From: Betaproteobacteria bacterium MOLA814
GTDB taxonomy: Bacteria; Pseudomonadota; Gammaproteobacteria; Burkholderiales; Burkholderiaceae_C
Length of the DNA stretch: 64,000 nucleotides
Assembly (NCBI GenBank): GCA_000496475.1
Contig: AYMW01000001.1
Coordinates: forward strand, 1,358,069 to 1,422,068
Direction: 5' to 3'
Below, piece by piece: positions 28,962 to 40,414 of the stretch (positions are counted from its first letter, which is position 1; every line of letters begins with the position of its first letter). The translations under genes were made by a program, and so were the position numbers. The notes under the pieces are model-generated. The model had not been told where the DNA came from and searched no databases. It saw only the letters and a program-made list of their open reading frames with translations.

Positions 28962-29035
28962 CGCCGGTAGTTTGCCAACCCTGTTTTGGCTAAAGCGCTG
29001 TCGCCTTGTTTGCTTCGCCTGATCTACACATCCCC

Positions 29036-29794
29036 ATGGAATTATTCATTGTTACGGCTGCTTCTTTTGTAGCTGGTTTTGTGGACGCCATTGTTGGCGG
29101 CGGCGGCTTGGTGCTGGTGCCGGCCATGTTTGCAACGTTCCCCAATGCACATCCTGCTACCTTGTTTGGCGTGAATAAAAGTGCATCTATGTGGGGTACG
29201 GCAGCCGCAGCATGGCAGTTTTCTAGGCGCGTACAACTGCCTTGGGCGTCTTTATTTCCAAGTGTTGTGCTTGCTTTGTTGGGGTCATTTATAGGCGCAT
29301 GGCTGGTCACTGAGGTGTCGCCTGATTTTCTTCGCAAAGCCTTGCCTGTGGTGTTGTTGGCGGTATTGACCTATACCGTGGCCAAAAAGGACATGGGCCG
29401 CACGCACAGTCCACTACACAACGCCACAACAGAACGCCGCATCATGTGCGCTTTGGGTTTGGTGATCGGTTTTTATGACGGGTTTTTTGGCCCCGGCACG
29501 GGCAGTTTCTTTGTGTTTGCGATGGTGCGATGGCTCGGGTTTGACTTTTTGCACGCCAGCGCCAACGCCAAGGTGCTGAACCTTGCCTCAAACATGGCCG
29601 CATTGACGCTGTTCATCAGCACTGGGCACATTTGGTGGCATCTGGTTGCTTTTATTGCTGTGGCCAATGTGGCCGGCAGCCTCATTGGGACACGCTTGGC
29701 GCTTCGCCATGGCGCTGGCTTCGTGCGTGCGGCCTTTATTGTGGTCGTTGCGTTGCTGATTCTGAAAACGGCGTGGGACGCCTACGTGCTGTGA
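29036..29794 (+). CDS. TSUP-family (TauE/SafE) anion permease
   Basis: The 252-residue membrane protein has about eight helices in two inverted repeats, each with the TSUP glycine signature: FVAGFVDAIVGGGGLVLVPA near the N-terminus and IGFYDGFFGPGTGSFF near the middle. Family members export sulfite, sulfoacetate or related sulfur/organic anions. The ATG at 29036 is used because helix 1 begins there; a TTG ten codons upstream is possible. There is no clear ribosome-binding site. It is convergent with mrdA. Confidence 0.88.
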   Translation: MELFIVTAASFVAGFVDAIVGGGGLVLVPAMFATFPNAHPATLFGVNKSASMWGTAAAAWQFSRRVQLPWASLFPSVVLALLGSFIGAWLVTEVSPDFLRKALPVVLLAVLTYTVAKKDMGRTHSPLHNATTERRIMCALGLVIGFYDGFFGPGTGSFFVFAMVRWLGFDFLHASANAKVLNLASNMAALTLFISTGHIWWHLVAFIAVANVAGSLIGTRLALRHGAGFVRAAFIVVVALLILKTAWDAYVL

Positions 29795-29833
29795 GCCCAC
29801 GCTTGTAGCCTGCGCTGCGTGAGGGTTGGGGGC

Positions 29834-31876
29834 TTACTCTGCAGCCGTTGCTGTGGCTACGCTGGCTTTTGATGTGGCTGCAACAGAAGCGGTTGGTTCT
29901 GGCGGGTTGTTGGTGGGGTCTGCCACACGCAGCAGCGGCACGTCGCTGGCCAAGCGTTGTTGACCAATAGGGGTGGATGCCAGTCCCTTGCGCGCAGCCG
30001 CAATGTCTTCTTCGCTGGGGTACAAACCCAGCAGCAGGTAGTCGAACACCCGTCTGGCAATGGGCGCGGCATGGGCACTGCCAAAACCAGCGTTTTCAAC
30101 AATCACTGCCAAGGCCACCTGCGGTGCTTCAGCTGGCGCGAATGCAATGTACAGCGAGTGATCGCGTTGCGCCTCTGCCAGTTTGTCTGCGTCGTACTTG
30201 TCCTGCTGACCAATGGTGACGGCTTGCGCGGTGCCGGTCTTGCCGCCACTGCTGTATGGCGCGCCCGCAAACACAAAGCGCGAGGTGCCTTCAACCGTCA
30301 CGCCAACCATGGCCTCTTTGATCAAGTCGACATGCGACTGGGCAAAGCCAAGGTCAACGCCCTCGTTTTGTATGGTGTCTTTGGTGTTTCCACCGTGGGA
30401 CTCGCGCATAGCGCCTACGACACGCGGCGCGTACTTGACGCCATCATTGGCCAAGGTGGCTGTGGCCGAGGCAAGCTGTAGCATGGTGAAGGTGTTGTAG
30501 CCTTGGCCAATGCCCAGCGAGATGGTTTCGCCTGCATACCAGCGTTGTTGGTCACTGCGTTTGTAGGCGTTTCGTTTCCATTGTTGGCTGGGCAACACGC
30601 CAGAGACTTCGCCCTGCAGGTCGATGCCTGTCAACTGACCGAAGCCAAATGGCGCCATGAAATCATGAATGGCATCAACGCCCAAGTCGTTGGCCAGCGC
30701 GTAGTAGTAGGTGTTGCTGGACTTTACGATGCTGGTGCGCAAATCTACTCGCCCTAAGCCTTCGTCGCCATGGCTGCGAAAGCGGTTACCACCAAAAATC
30801 CAGTAACCTGGGTCATATGTGGTGGCTTGTGGTGTGCGTTTACCAAGCTCTAGTCCGGCCAAGCCCATGAAAGGTTTGTAGGTTGAGCCTGGGGGGTAGC
30901 GTCCGCGCATGGCTCGGTTGAGCAGCGGCTTATCGGTCGAGTCACTCAAGGCGCGCCAGCTTTCAACGTCGATGCCTTCTACAAACAAGTTGGGATCAAA
31001 GTGTGGCATGCTCACAAAAGCTAGCACCTCGCCGTTGCGCGGGTCTATGGCAACCAGCGCGCCCCGGCGCGTGCCAAACAGCGACTCGACCATTTGTTGC
31101 AACTTGGCATCCACCGTTAAGACGATGGTTTTCCCTGGTCTGGCCGGGCGGCTATCTAAAGTGCGAACGGCATGGCCGCTGGCGGAGGTCTCTACGCGGT
31201 CGATACCTGTCTGCCCATGCAGCTCGCGCTCGTAACCTTGCTCAATGCCTAACTTGCCAATGTAATCGGTGCCGCGGTAGTTGCCTTTTTTGTCATCACT
31301 CCATTCGGCAATGGTCTCTTTTTCGCGCTGGTTGATACGCCCTATGTAGCCAATGAGGTGGCTGGCGGTGGAGCCCAAGGGGTAGTTTCTAAAAAAGCGA
31401 GCGCGAATGTCTACACCTTTAAAACGCCAGCGCTGTGCAGCAAAGCGCGCCACTTCGTCGTCGCTTAGCAGCGTGCGCAGCGGGATCGGTTCAAACGACT
31501 TTGTCTCGCCCATCAGCTTGTAAAAGCGGCGTTCATCGTGTTTGCTCACGCGCACCACTTGGGCCAATTCTGCCAGCGTTGTTTCTAAGTTGTCGACCAG
31601 CGAGGGCTTGATCTCAAGCGTGTAGGCCGAGTAATTGGAGGCCAGAACCGCGCCATTTCTGTCGGTGACTTCGCCGCGCATGGGTACCACGGGTACGACA
31701 CCTGTTCGGTTGCTTTCAGCCTGCGCGTTCAGCGCTTGGTAGCGTATGACTTGCAGGTAGTAAGCGCGTGCTATGAGCAAGCCAAAGGCAAGTAGCACCA
31801 CAGCGCTGGCAACCAAGATGCGCGTGCGAAAGCGGTCTAAGTCCGCCTTGATGTTGCGTATTTCATTTATGGCCAC
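29834..31876 (-). CDS. mrdA: Penicillin-binding protein 2 (elongasome transpeptidase)
   Basis: PBP2 cross-links peptidoglycan during cell elongation. The 680-residue protein has an N-terminal membrane anchor (about residues 20-42), the dimerisation domain, and the transpeptidase motifs STYK (Ser331-Lys334; E. coli Ser330), SSN in VKSSNTYYY, and KTG in GGKTGTAQAV. The GTG at 31876, 10 bases after the mreD stop with AAGG upstream, is chosen; the frame is open to 31954 but that part overlaps mreD. The C-terminal 30 residues are Ala/Thr-rich and low in complexity. rodA does not follow. Confidence 0.96.
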   Translation of the reverse strand: MAINEIRNIKADLDRFRTRILVASAVVLLAFGLLIARAYYLQVIRYQALNAQAESNRTGVVPVVPMRGEVTDRNGAVLASNYSAYTLEIKPSLVDNLETTLAELAQVVRVSKHDERRFYKLMGETKSFEPIPLRTLLSDDEVARFAAQRWRFKGVDIRARFFRNYPLGSTASHLIGYIGRINQREKETIAEWSDDKKGNYRGTDYIGKLGIEQGYERELHGQTGIDRVETSASGHAVRTLDSRPARPGKTIVLTVDAKLQQMVESLFGTRRGALVAIDPRNGEVLAFVSMPHFDPNLFVEGIDVESWRALSDSTDKPLLNRAMRGRYPPGSTYKPFMGLAGLELGKRTPQATTYDPGYWIFGGNRFRSHGDEGLGRVDLRTSIVKSSNTYYYALANDLGVDAIHDFMAPFGFGQLTGIDLQGEVSGVLPSQQWKRNAYKRSDQQRWYAGETISLGIGQGYNTFTMLQLASATATLANDGVKYAPRVVGAMRESHGGNTKDTIQNEGVDLGFAQSHVDLIKEAMVGVTVEGTSRFVFAGAPYSSGGKTGTAQAVTIGQQDKYDADKLAEAQRDHSLYIAFAPAEAPQVALAVIVENAGFGSAHAAPIARRVFDYLLLGLYPSEEDIAAARKGLASTPIGQQRLASDVPLLRVADPTNNPPEPTASVAATSKASVATATAAE

Positions 31877-31886
31877 AGCTGCCTTA

Positions 31887-32417
31887 TCACAATGGTCGTG
31901 TGTCGTCGGGGTTGTGAGCGCGACGCTGTGGTGCCAACAACAAGGTGGCCACAATAGGCCAAATAACGGCCTCTAGGATAGGGGCGCCAAGTGCGGGCCA
32001 GCCAGGTAGGCCGCTGCCCAGCAGCCAGCGCACGCCCCATTGAACCGCATGCGCGGCAAAAAACAAGGTGCACAGTTGAATGGCTTGGCCATCCAGCGAG
32101 AACCAACTAAGGCGTCTGTGCATGCTGACTGCAAAATAAGCCAGCAAGCTGTAGGCTAGGGCGTGTTCGCCCAACAATGAGCTGCTGTGTACATCCATGA
32201 GCAGGCCAAATACAAAGGCAATACCAATATTGACACGCCTGGTTTGATTGACGTTCCAAAACACCAACACGACGGACAAAAAATCCGGCAGCCACAAGCT
32301 GGAGCTGCCAAAAATTGTACTCAGCAGCATGTTGAGCAGCAAGGCGGCAATCAACGAGCCCCAAATAAACCAAAATGAGGCTGGTAACAGCAGTTGCTGG
32401 CCTGGACGCATGATCAT
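31887..32417 (-). CDS. mreD: Rod shape-determining protein MreD
   Basis: The 176-residue inner-membrane protein has five to six helices. The MreD pattern LPDFLSVVLVFWNVNQTRRVNIG, here across residues 43-65, and GLLMDVHSSSLLGEHALAY are clear. It links MreC to MreB and the PBP2-RodA machinery. Its start overlaps the mreC stop (ATGA), so it is translationally coupled. Confidence 0.94.
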   Translation of the reverse strand: MIMRPGQQLLLPASFWFIWGSLIAALLLNMLLSTIFGSSSLWLPDFLSVVLVFWNVNQTRRVNIGIAFVFGLLMDVHSSSLLGEHALAYSLLAYFAVSMHRRLSWFSLDGQAIQLCTLFFAAHAVQWGVRWLLGSGLPGWPALGAPILEAVIWPIVATLLLAPQRRAHNPDDTRPL

Positions 32418-33322
32418 GGTGTAACCCCCTCAGCGTCACGTGCACCAGAGCCTGCGCTGGCGCTCGGGACTTTGTTAGGAATCTCTTGCACAGGCATGAC
32501 CAACACGTGGCGGGTGGCATTGACGTGAGATTGTGGTTTGCATCTAATACTGGCGTAGTTGGTATCCATCAACTGTGGAATATCCACAATCGTGGCAACG
32601 GGCAGGCCTGGTGGGTACACGCCGTCAATGCCACTGGTCATCAAGACGTCGCCCAGCTCAATGTCTGCGTTGCTGCTGATGAAGCGCAGTTCCAAATGCG
32701 TGCCGTCGCCGCCGACCTCTCCAAACAACACGTTGCGTTCACCAGTGCGGGCGTTGAGAACGGGCGTTGACAGGTTGCGGTCTGTCAGCAAGGTCACCTC
32801 AGAGGTCAACAAGTAGGCACGCGTTACCTGGCCATATACACCGTAGATATCAATGACGGCGGAGCCTGCGCGCACGCCGTCGCGGCTACCTTTATCGAGG
32901 ATCACGCGCTTGGAATAGGGGGTAGGGGTTTGGGCAACCACACGCGCGGCAATGCCCTCGCTGTCTTGAGAGAGTTGCAAGTCGAGCAGGCGCTGCAAGC
33001 GCTGGTTCTCCAGCTTTAGAAACCCAACTTGCTGAACAGACAATGCTTGGTCTAACAGGCGTGCACTGAGCAAGCCGTTGGACTCAATGGCTTTACCCAG
33101 CGTTTGCGCATGCGCAGCCAGCCACTGCGCACCCATCACAGGTTGGCGCAGCACCCACTGGACTGGAAACAAGCTGGTCGCCAGCACATTCCTAACAGGC
33201 TGACCTATGGTCCAGCGCAAGTCTATGGTCATCAATGTCAACGACAGTGCGGTGTAGACCAGTAGCTTGGTGAAGGCGGTTGTGCCTTGTTTGAAGAATG
33301 CGGGAGGCGAGCGGTCTAACAC
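32414..33322 (-). CDS. mreC: Rod shape-determining protein MreC
   Basis: The 302-residue bitopic protein has a single N-terminal helix (about residues 20-36), a coiled coil, and the periplasmic double beta-barrel domain: VILDKGSRDGVRAGSAVID, then YGVYGQVTRAYLLTSEVTLLTD at about 160-181, and SGIDGVYPPGLPVATI. It activates PBP2-RodA. A GTG at 33322 is the start that fits the family N-terminus (LDRSPPAFFKQG). It lies 35 bases downstream of mreB. Confidence 0.94.
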   Translation of the reverse strand: MLDRSPPAFFKQGTTAFTKLLVYTALSLTLMTIDLRWTIGQPVRNVLATSLFPVQWVLRQPVMGAQWLAAHAQTLGKAIESNGLLSARLLDQALSVQQVGFLKLENQRLQRLLDLQLSQDSEGIAARVVAQTPTPYSKRVILDKGSRDGVRAGSAVIDIYGVYGQVTRAYLLTSEVTLLTDRNLSTPVLNARTGERNVLFGEVGGDGTHLELRFISSNADIELGDVLMTSGIDGVYPPGLPVATIVDIPQLMDTNYASIRCKPQSHVNATRHVLVMPVQEIPNKVPSASAGSGARDAEGVTP

Positions 33323-33357
33323 AAGGCTAAGAGGGGCTCTGGTTGTTTGACGTCAGC

Positions 33358-34672
<1,315 letters not shown>

Positions 34673-34984
34673 ATGGCACTCACTAGTGACGACATGGCCC
34701 GGCTAAGCCGATTGGCCAGATTAGAGGTCAACCCTCAGACCCAACAACAGACGCTGGACACGCTCAATGGCTTTTTCAAGCTGGTGGAGCAAATGAATGC
34801 GGTTGACACCGATGGCGTGGAGCCGTTGGCACACCCTACAGATGCCATGGGTACGGTTGCCGAGTTGCGCTTGCGCGATGACGTTGTCAGCGAGCCTGCC
34901 ACCGAGCAGGCCCGTACGGCCAACCAAGCCAGCGCACCTGCGGTAGAGCGTGGCTTGTTCTTAGTTCCTAAAGTGATTGAGTGA
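34673..34984 (+). CDS. gatC: Asp-tRNA(Asn)/Glu-tRNA(Gln) amidotransferase subunit C
   Basis: The 103-residue GatC begins [19 protein letters not shown] and ends [12 protein letters not shown] to VIE, full length for the family. It wraps around GatA and GatB and stabilises the complex. It is first in the gatC-gatA-gatB operon. The complex converts misacylated Asp-tRNA(Asn) and/or Glu-tRNA(Gln) to the correct amide form. Confidence 0.95.
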   Translation: MALTSDDMARLSRLARLEVNPQTQQQTLDTLNGFFKLVEQMNAVDTDGVEPLAHPTDAMGTVAELRLRDDVVSEPATEQARTANQASAPAVERGLFLVPKVIE

Positions 34985-34995
34985 GGAAGTTGCCG

Positions 34996-36504
34996 ATGTC
35001 TGCTATCCATGAATGGGGCGTGGCTGAAACAGCCCGCCAACTCGCTTCCAAACAGGTTTCCAGTACGGAAGTCACGCAGGCGCTGATCCAGCGCTGCGAG
35101 GCCTACCAAGGTATGGGTGCGTTTGTGCACTTTGCCCCAGAGCTGGCGCTTCAAAGCGCCAAAGAAGCCGATGTGCGTCTTGGTGCTGGTGAACGCGCAG
35201 CACTGTTGGGCGTGCCGCTGGCACATAAAGATGTATTTGTGACAAAGACCATGCCCACCACCGCAGGCTCACGCATGCTCGCTGGCTACAAAAGCCCATT
35301 CAACGCCACAGTCGTGCAGCGCTTGATGGACGCCGGCGCGATCAGCTTGGGCAAACTCAATTGTGATGAATTTGCGATGGGGTCTGGTAACGAGAATTCG
35401 GCCTACAGCCTTGTTAAAAACCCATGGGACACCAGCCGAGTGCCAGGCGGATCCAGCGGTGGCTCGGCTGCAGCCGTGGCGGCGGGGCTGGTGGCAGGCG
35501 CAACAGGCACTGACACTGGTGGTTCAATTCGCCAGCCCGCCAGCTTTTGCGGCATCACAGGTATCAAGCCCACATACGGTTTGTGCTCGCGCTTTGGCAT
35601 GGTGGCATTTGCCTCAAGCCTAGACCAAGCTGGCCCAATGGCCAAAAGCGCAGAAGACTGCGCTGTGATGCTGTCACACATGACAGGACCTGATCTAGAC
35701 CACGACTCCACCTCGCTTGACGTGGCCAAGGTCGATTACGTGGCTGCGTTGCACCAACCACGCCTTGGCGCGACAGCCGATAAGCCCTTGTTGGGGCTGC
35801 GCGTGGGCCTGCCAAGTGAGTTTTTTGGTGCGGGGCTCAGCGTCGACGTGAATGCGGCCGTGCAAGTCGCGCTCAAGCAGCTCACAGACATGGGCGCCAC
35901 GTTGGTGGATATCAGCTTGCCGCGCACAGAGTTGTCTATTCCCGTGTACTACATCATTGCGCCCGCTGAGGCTTCTAGCAACTTAAGCCGCTTTGATGGT
36001 GTGCGTTACGGTCACCGCGCAAAGGACTATGACGACTTGGGTGATATGTACCAAAGGTCACGCAGCGAGGGTTTTGGCCCAGAAGTACAGCGCCGCATCT
36101 TGATTGGGGCTTACGTGTTGAGTCACGGTTATTACGATGCCTATTATGTGAAAGCTCAAAAAATTCGCCGCCTCATTGCACAAGACTTTCAAGCTGCGTT
36201 CCAGCAGTGCGATGTGATTGCTGGCCCTGTGGCACCGACTGTGGCGTGGGGCATTGGCGAAAAAAGCAATGACCCTGTGGCCAACTACTTGGCCGATATT
36301 TTTACCTTGTCAACCAGTTTGGCGGGGCTGCCAGGCATGAGCGTGCCAGCCGGGTTTGGTGCTGGCGCAATGCCCGTGGGTTTGCAGTTGGTGGGCAACT
36401 ATTTGAATGAATCCGCTTTGTTGCACACCGCTCATAGTTTTCAGCAAGCCACCGACTGGCATCGACGCAGCCCCAGCTTGCTCACCCCGGGAGCAGCAGC
36501 ATGA
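34996..36504 (+). CDS. gatA: Asp-tRNA(Asn)/Glu-tRNA(Gln) amidotransferase subunit A
   Basis: GatA is the glutaminase subunit that releases ammonia from glutamine. The 502-residue protein has the amidase-signature Ser-cisSer-Lys triad: Lys78 (PLAHKDV), Ser153 (GGSSGGS) and Ser177 ([11 protein letters not shown]), one position off the S. aureus numbering. The ATG at 34996 follows GAGGAAG and lies 11 bases after the gatC stop; a GTG at 34981 is possible. Its stop overlaps the gatB start (ATGA). Confidence 0.97.
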   Translation: MSAIHEWGVAETARQLASKQVSSTEVTQALIQRCEAYQGMGAFVHFAPELALQSAKEADVRLGAGERAALLGVPLAHKDVFVTKTMPTTAGSRMLAGYKSPFNATVVQRLMDAGAISLGKLNCDEFAMGSGNENSAYSLVKNPWDTSRVPGGSSGGSAAAVAAGLVAGATGTDTGGSIRQPASFCGITGIKPTYGLCSRFGMVAFASSLDQAGPMAKSAEDCAVMLSHMTGPDLDHDSTSLDVAKVDYVAALHQPRLGATADKPLLGLRVGLPSEFFGAGLSVDVNAAVQVALKQLTDMGATLVDISLPRTELSIPVYYIIAPAEASSNLSRFDGVRYGHRAKDYDDLGDMYQRSRSEGFGPEVQRRILIGAYVLSHGYYDAYYVKAQKIRRLIAQDFQAAFQQCDVIAGPVAPTVAWGIGEKSNDPVANYLADIFTLSTSLAGLPGMSVPAGFGAGAMPVGLQLVGNYLNESALLHTAHSFQQATDWHRRSPSLLTPGAAA

Positions 36505-37967
36505 GCGCCGTAGCACCTCAAAAATCCCTGCTAGTGAACGGCTATGAGGTCGTTATTGGCTTTGAGACGCACACCCAACTGTCGACACACTCTAAAATTT
36601 TCAGCCGCTCTAGTGTGGCTTTTGGTGCCGAGCCCAACACGCAAGCCAGCGTGGTGGACATGGCCTTGCCAGGCACCTTGCCCGTGATGAACAAAGGTGC
36701 GGTTGAGCGTGCCATTAAGCTGGGGCTGGCTGTCGGTGGCTATGTGTCAGACAAAAGCGTATTTGCGCGCAAAAATTATTTTTACCCAGACTTGCCTAAA
36801 GGCTACCAAATCAGCCAGTTTGAAATCCCAGTGGTACAAGGTGGCGCCGTTAGTTTTTTACTGGACGGCGAGCCCACCAGTGTAAGGTTGGTACGCGCCC
36901 ATCTTGAGGAAGATGCGGGCAAGTCATTGCACGACGACTTTGTAGGCCAAAGTGGCATTGATTTAAACCGCGCCGGCACGCCGCTGCTTGAAATTGTGAC
37001 TGAGCCCGATATGCGGTCCAGCGCCGAGGCTGTTGCCTATGCCAAAGAGCTTCACAAATTGGTAACGTGGATTGGTATTTGCGACGGCAACATGCAGGAG
37101 GGGAGCTTTAGGTGCGACGCCAACGTCTCGGTGCGCAAGCCAGGCGCTGAGCTGGGTACCCGGCGTGAGATCAAAAACCTGAACAGCTTTCGCTTCATGC
37201 AACAAGCCATTGACTTTGAGATCTTGTGGCAAATTGAGCAGATTGAAGACGGCTATGCGATTCAACAAGCAACTGTTTTGTTTGACCCAGACACTGGCGA
37301 AACCCGTGCCATGCGCACCAAAGAAGATGCGGCCGATTACCGCTATTTCCCCGACCCTGATCTGCCGCCATTGGTCATTTCTCGCGAGTGGGTCGCGCGC
37401 GTGCAAGCCGCCATGCCTGAGCTGCCCCGTGTGATGGCCAAGCGGTTGATTGAAACGCACGGGCTGTCCGTTTATGACGCCGATATGCTCACTGCGAGCC
37501 AACACACGGCGGCCTACTTTGAAGCGGCCACCTCAGGTTGTGGCCAGCCCAAACTGGTAGCCAATTGGATGATGGGCGAGTTGTCCAAGCGTTTGAATGG
37601 AGACGGTTTGGAGATTGCGCATGCGCCCGTGCAAGCGCTGTTGTTGGCGGCACTGGTTGCCCGTATTCAAGACCAAACCATCTCCAACAACGCCGCGCGC
37701 CAAGTGTTTGACGCCTTGTGGAACGGAGAAAGCGCTGATGTCGACGCCTTGATTGAGTCCAAAGGCCTCAAGCAAATGAACGACACTACGGCCTTAGAGG
37801 CGATCATTGCCGACGTGGTCGCTGCCAACCCCGACAATGTAGTGCAATTCAAGGCGGGCAAAGACAAGGCGTTTAACGCGTTGGTTGGTCAAGTCATGAA
37901 AGCCAGCAAAGGCAAAGCCAACCCGCAGCAGGTCAATGACTTGTTGCGTGCGGCCCTAGAGGCTTGA
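36501..37967 (+). CDS. gatB: Asp-tRNA(Asn)/Glu-tRNA(Gln) amidotransferase subunit B
   Basis: GatB is the kinase/amidation subunit that activates and amidates the misacylated tRNA. The 488-residue protein starts with the typical [13 protein letters not shown] and holds [19 protein letters not shown] at about residues 93-111, [18 protein letters not shown] [15 protein letters not shown], and the C-terminal YqeY-like tail ([14 protein letters not shown]) that recognises tRNA. It is last in the operon. Confidence 0.97.
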   Translation: MSAVAPQKSLLVNGYEVVIGFETHTQLSTHSKIFSRSSVAFGAEPNTQASVVDMALPGTLPVMNKGAVERAIKLGLAVGGYVSDKSVFARKNYFYPDLPKGYQISQFEIPVVQGGAVSFLLDGEPTSVRLVRAHLEEDAGKSLHDDFVGQSGIDLNRAGTPLLEIVTEPDMRSSAEAVAYAKELHKLVTWIGICDGNMQEGSFRCDANVSVRKPGAELGTRREIKNLNSFRFMQQAIDFEILWQIEQIEDGYAIQQATVLFDPDTGETRAMRTKEDAADYRYFPDPDLPPLVISREWVARVQAAMPELPRVMAKRLIETHGLSVYDADMLTASQHTAAYFEAATSGCGQPKLVANWMMGELSKRLNGDGLEIAHAPVQALLLAALVARIQDQTISNNAARQVFDALWNGESADVDALIESKGLKQMNDTTALEAIIADVVAANPDNVVQFKAGKDKAFNALVGQVMKASKGKANPQQVNDLLRAALEA

Positions 37968-38026
37968 GTCTACAAAGCTAACAAGTTGCGCCGGGCAACG
38001 TCGGGTTGGCTTGAGCGCAGGCGCCG

Positions 38027-38743
38027 CTAGTCGGCAACGCCATAGCGTGTGCGGTAGGCCTGCACACGCTCAAAGTGCGCTTGCATATCGGTGTTGCTGG
38101 CTTGGTCTGGCGCCAAGTAGCTCAGCAAGTCTGTCAGCGCAGCAATGGCGCACACCTGCAGCTTGAGTGTTTCGCGCACGTACTGCACCGCGCTGTGTGG
38201 TGTATCGACCACCTGGCCATTGATTACCTGTGTGGCCATTTCTTGGCGGTCTAGGGCAATGGCAACGCCGCAAGCCGTTGCGCCGGCGGCGTTGATCAGG
38301 GCAATCGACTCGCGCGCGGCAGTGCCAGCGCTCATCACGTCGTCAATGATCAGCACACGGCCTGCCAGGGGGGCGCCCACCAAGCTGCCGCCTTCGCCAT
38401 GGTCTTTGGCTTCTTTGCGGTTGTAAGCTACAGGAAAATTGTGGCCCATGCGCGCCAATTCAATGGCCACAGCTGTGGCCAAAGGGATGCCTTTGTAAGC
38501 CGGGCCAAATAGCATGTCAAACTCAATGCCGCTTGCCAAAATGCGCTGTGCATAAAATTGAGCCAAGCGCGACAGTTTGGCGCCATCGTCAAACAGGCCC
38601 GCGTTGAAAAAGTAGGGGCTCAGTCGCCCCGCCTTTGTTTTAAACTCACCCAAGCGCAGTACGCCTGCGTCAACCGAAAAAGCTACAAAGGCCAACGCCA
38701 AGTCATTTTTACTGGTGTTGGTTGATTGTTGTGTAGAGCCCAT
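38027..38743 (-). CDS. pyrE: Orotate phosphoribosyltransferase
   Basis: This enzyme forms OMP from orotate and PRPP in de novo pyrimidine synthesis. The 238-residue protein has GEFKTKAGRLSPYFFNAGLF, GPAYKGIPLA, NRKEAKDHGEGG (catalytic loop lysines), and the PRPP motif VLIIDDVMSAGTA. The ATG at 38743 has AAGGA about 8 bases upstream and is the first Met before the conserved core. That start codon shares two bases with the divergent xth start (CATG at 38741-38744). Confidence 0.95.
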   Translation of the reverse strand: MGSTQQSTNTSKNDLALAFVAFSVDAGVLRLGEFKTKAGRLSPYFFNAGLFDDGAKLSRLAQFYAQRILASGIEFDMLFGPAYKGIPLATAVAIELARMGHNFPVAYNRKEAKDHGEGGSLVGAPLAGRVLIIDDVMSAGTAARESIALINAAGATACGVAIALDRQEMATQVINGQVVDTPHSAVQYVRETLKLQVCAIAALTDLLSYLAPDQASNTDMQAHFERVQAYRTRYGVAD

Positions 38744-39542
38744 GACCCAATCCTTGTTCAAACTCACTTCGCTCAACCTCAACGGCGTTAGGTCAGCCGC
38801 ACGCAAAGGCTTGGCTGATTGGGTGGAGCAACTTGCCCCCGATTGTATGTGCGTACAAGAGCTCAAAGCCCAAGAGCCCGATATAGCCGGCACACTGGAT
38901 GTGATTGCCAGCTTGCCGGGGCGCTTTCATTGCGCTGAGAAAAAAGGCTATTCAGGTGTTGGTATTTACACCAAACATGAACCTAGCGACGTGGTGCGGG
39001 GCTTTGGCAGCGCCGAGTTTGATGCAGAAGGGCGCTACATAGAGCTGCGCTTTGACACGCCCAAGTCCAAGCGCAGCATCATTAGCAGCTACTTCCCCAG
39101 CGGCTCCTCAGGCGACATACGCCAAGGCGCAAAGTTTCGTTTTCTGGATGCCATGGGTCCTTATTTAGAAAGCTTACGGACCAGTCGCGAGTACATCTTG
39201 TGCGGTGACTTAAACATAGCCCACCACAATATCGACCTCAAGAACTGGCGCAGCAATCAAAAAAACAGTGGCTTTACACCCGAAGAGCGCGAGTGGATGA
39301 CACGGTTTTTAGCAACAGGCATGGTGGATGTGTACCGCCAACTGGAGCCTACAGCCACAGACGAGGCCTACACCTGGTGGAGCAACCGAGGCCAGGCGTG
39401 GGCCAATAACGTGGGTTGGCGCTTGGATTACCACTTGGCCACACCAATTACTGCCGCCACGGCCACAACCAGCCATGTGTTTAAAGCGCAGCGCTTTTCT
39501 GACCATGCCCCACTGACAATTGGCTACGACTTCTCGTTATGA
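38742..39542 (+). CDS. xth: Exodeoxyribonuclease III (AP endonuclease)
   Basis: The 266-residue protein of the EEP superfamily cleaves DNA at abasic sites in base excision repair. It has SLNLNGVRSAARKG with the first metal Asn, the catalytic Glu in CVQELKAQE, GYSGVGIYTK, and CGDLNIAHH with the Asp/Asn pair. The C-terminal SDHAPLTIGYDF carries the catalytic Asp-His. The ATG at 38742 matches the family N-terminus. It starts head-to-head with pyrE and is coupled to the TonB gene (ATGA). Confidence 0.95.
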   Translation: MTQSLFKLTSLNLNGVRSAARKGLADWVEQLAPDCMCVQELKAQEPDIAGTLDVIASLPGRFHCAEKKGYSGVGIYTKHEPSDVVRGFGSAEFDAEGRYIELRFDTPKSKRSIISSYFPSGSSGDIRQGAKFRFLDAMGPYLESLRTSREYILCGDLNIAHHNIDLKNWRSNQKNSGFTPEEREWMTRFLATGMVDVYRQLEPTATDEAYTWWSNRGQAWANNVGWRLDYHLATPITAATATTSHVFKAQRFSDHAPLTIGYDFSL

Positions 39543-40414
39543 ACTGGGAGGTCGCCCAAGCGCCCACACAGCCAATGCAACCCACACATTGGTGGGGCTG
39601 GGCTGGCTTGGCTGTGGCCATTCATGTGGCGGTGGCTTTGTCGTTGTGGTGGTTGGCGCAGAACGCAGCAAGCGTGGGCGGTGTGGTGGACATCAAGAAT
39701 GAAGCCAGCGCATCCGCCAACGCAAACGAGCAGCGCTTGCTGTGGGTGAGCCGTGCAGACGTGACACATCCGGGTGAACAAGCAAGCGATTCGCTGGCCA
39801 AGGTGCGCTTGCAAGCGCTGGCTGAACCACTCGCCACACAACCCATCACCGAGCCAGCACGTGTTGTACAACCCCGTGCTGAACGGCTTGCCCCTGTTGC
39901 GGTGGCTATCAGCGGACAAGCGGCAGGCGCGCAAGCAGTTGTACAGCCTTTACAAGCCCATGTGGTGCAGAGCGAAGCGACGTCTGTGGCCAATGCCAAT
40001 ACCGAATCTGAGCCCTCAGACCAGGTCTCACCAGCATTAAGCGCTGCCGCTTCAGTTGGTGCAGCCATTGCCGATGCCCGCGCGGGTGCAGATGCCATTG
40101 CCGCTGGTGTTGATGCGCCCACTGCAAGCGCTACCCACAACCGCGCACCACATGCTGTTCAAGCCTCAAGTCCGCCACCAGACTACCCGGCACTCAGCCG
40201 TCGCCTAGGAGAGCAGGGCGAGGTAGTGCTACGCGTGCAGGTCAGCGCTGGCGGTCATGCTTTGGCTGTTGAGCTGGCCAAGCCCAGCGGTTTCGATCGT
40301 TTAGACCGTGCTGCGCTGCAAGCCGTTGGCAAGTGGCGTTTTGTTCCGGCGATGGCCGATGGCCAATTGCTAACAGCGTGGTTTGAGGTGCCAGTGCGGT
40401 TCGAGTTGCGATGA
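39539..40414 (+). CDS. TonB-family energy-transducer protein
   Basis: The 291-residue protein has an N-terminal membrane anchor (about residues 20-42, WGWAGLAVAIHVAVALSLWW), a long Ala/Val/Gln-rich periplasmic linker, and a C-terminal TonB domain: PDYPALSRRLGEQGEVVLRV, then FDRLDRAALQAVGKWRFVPA and a PVRFEL end. It would transmit the proton-motive force to outer-membrane receptors. The linker is Ala- rather than Pro-Lys-rich. ExbB/ExbD are not adjacent. Its start overlaps the xth stop. Confidence 0.88.
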   Translation: MNWEVAQAPTQPMQPTHWWGWAGLAVAIHVAVALSLWWLAQNAASVGGVVDIKNEASASANANEQRLLWVSRADVTHPGEQASDSLAKVRLQALAEPLATQPITEPARVVQPRAERLAPVAVAISGQAAGAQAVVQPLQAHVVQSEATSVANANTESEPSDQVSPALSAAASVGAAIADARAGADAIAAGVDAPTASATHNRAPHAVQASSPPPDYPALSRRLGEQGEVVLRVQVSAGGHALAVELAKPSGFDRLDRAALQAVGKWRFVPAMADGQLLTAWFEVPVRFELR

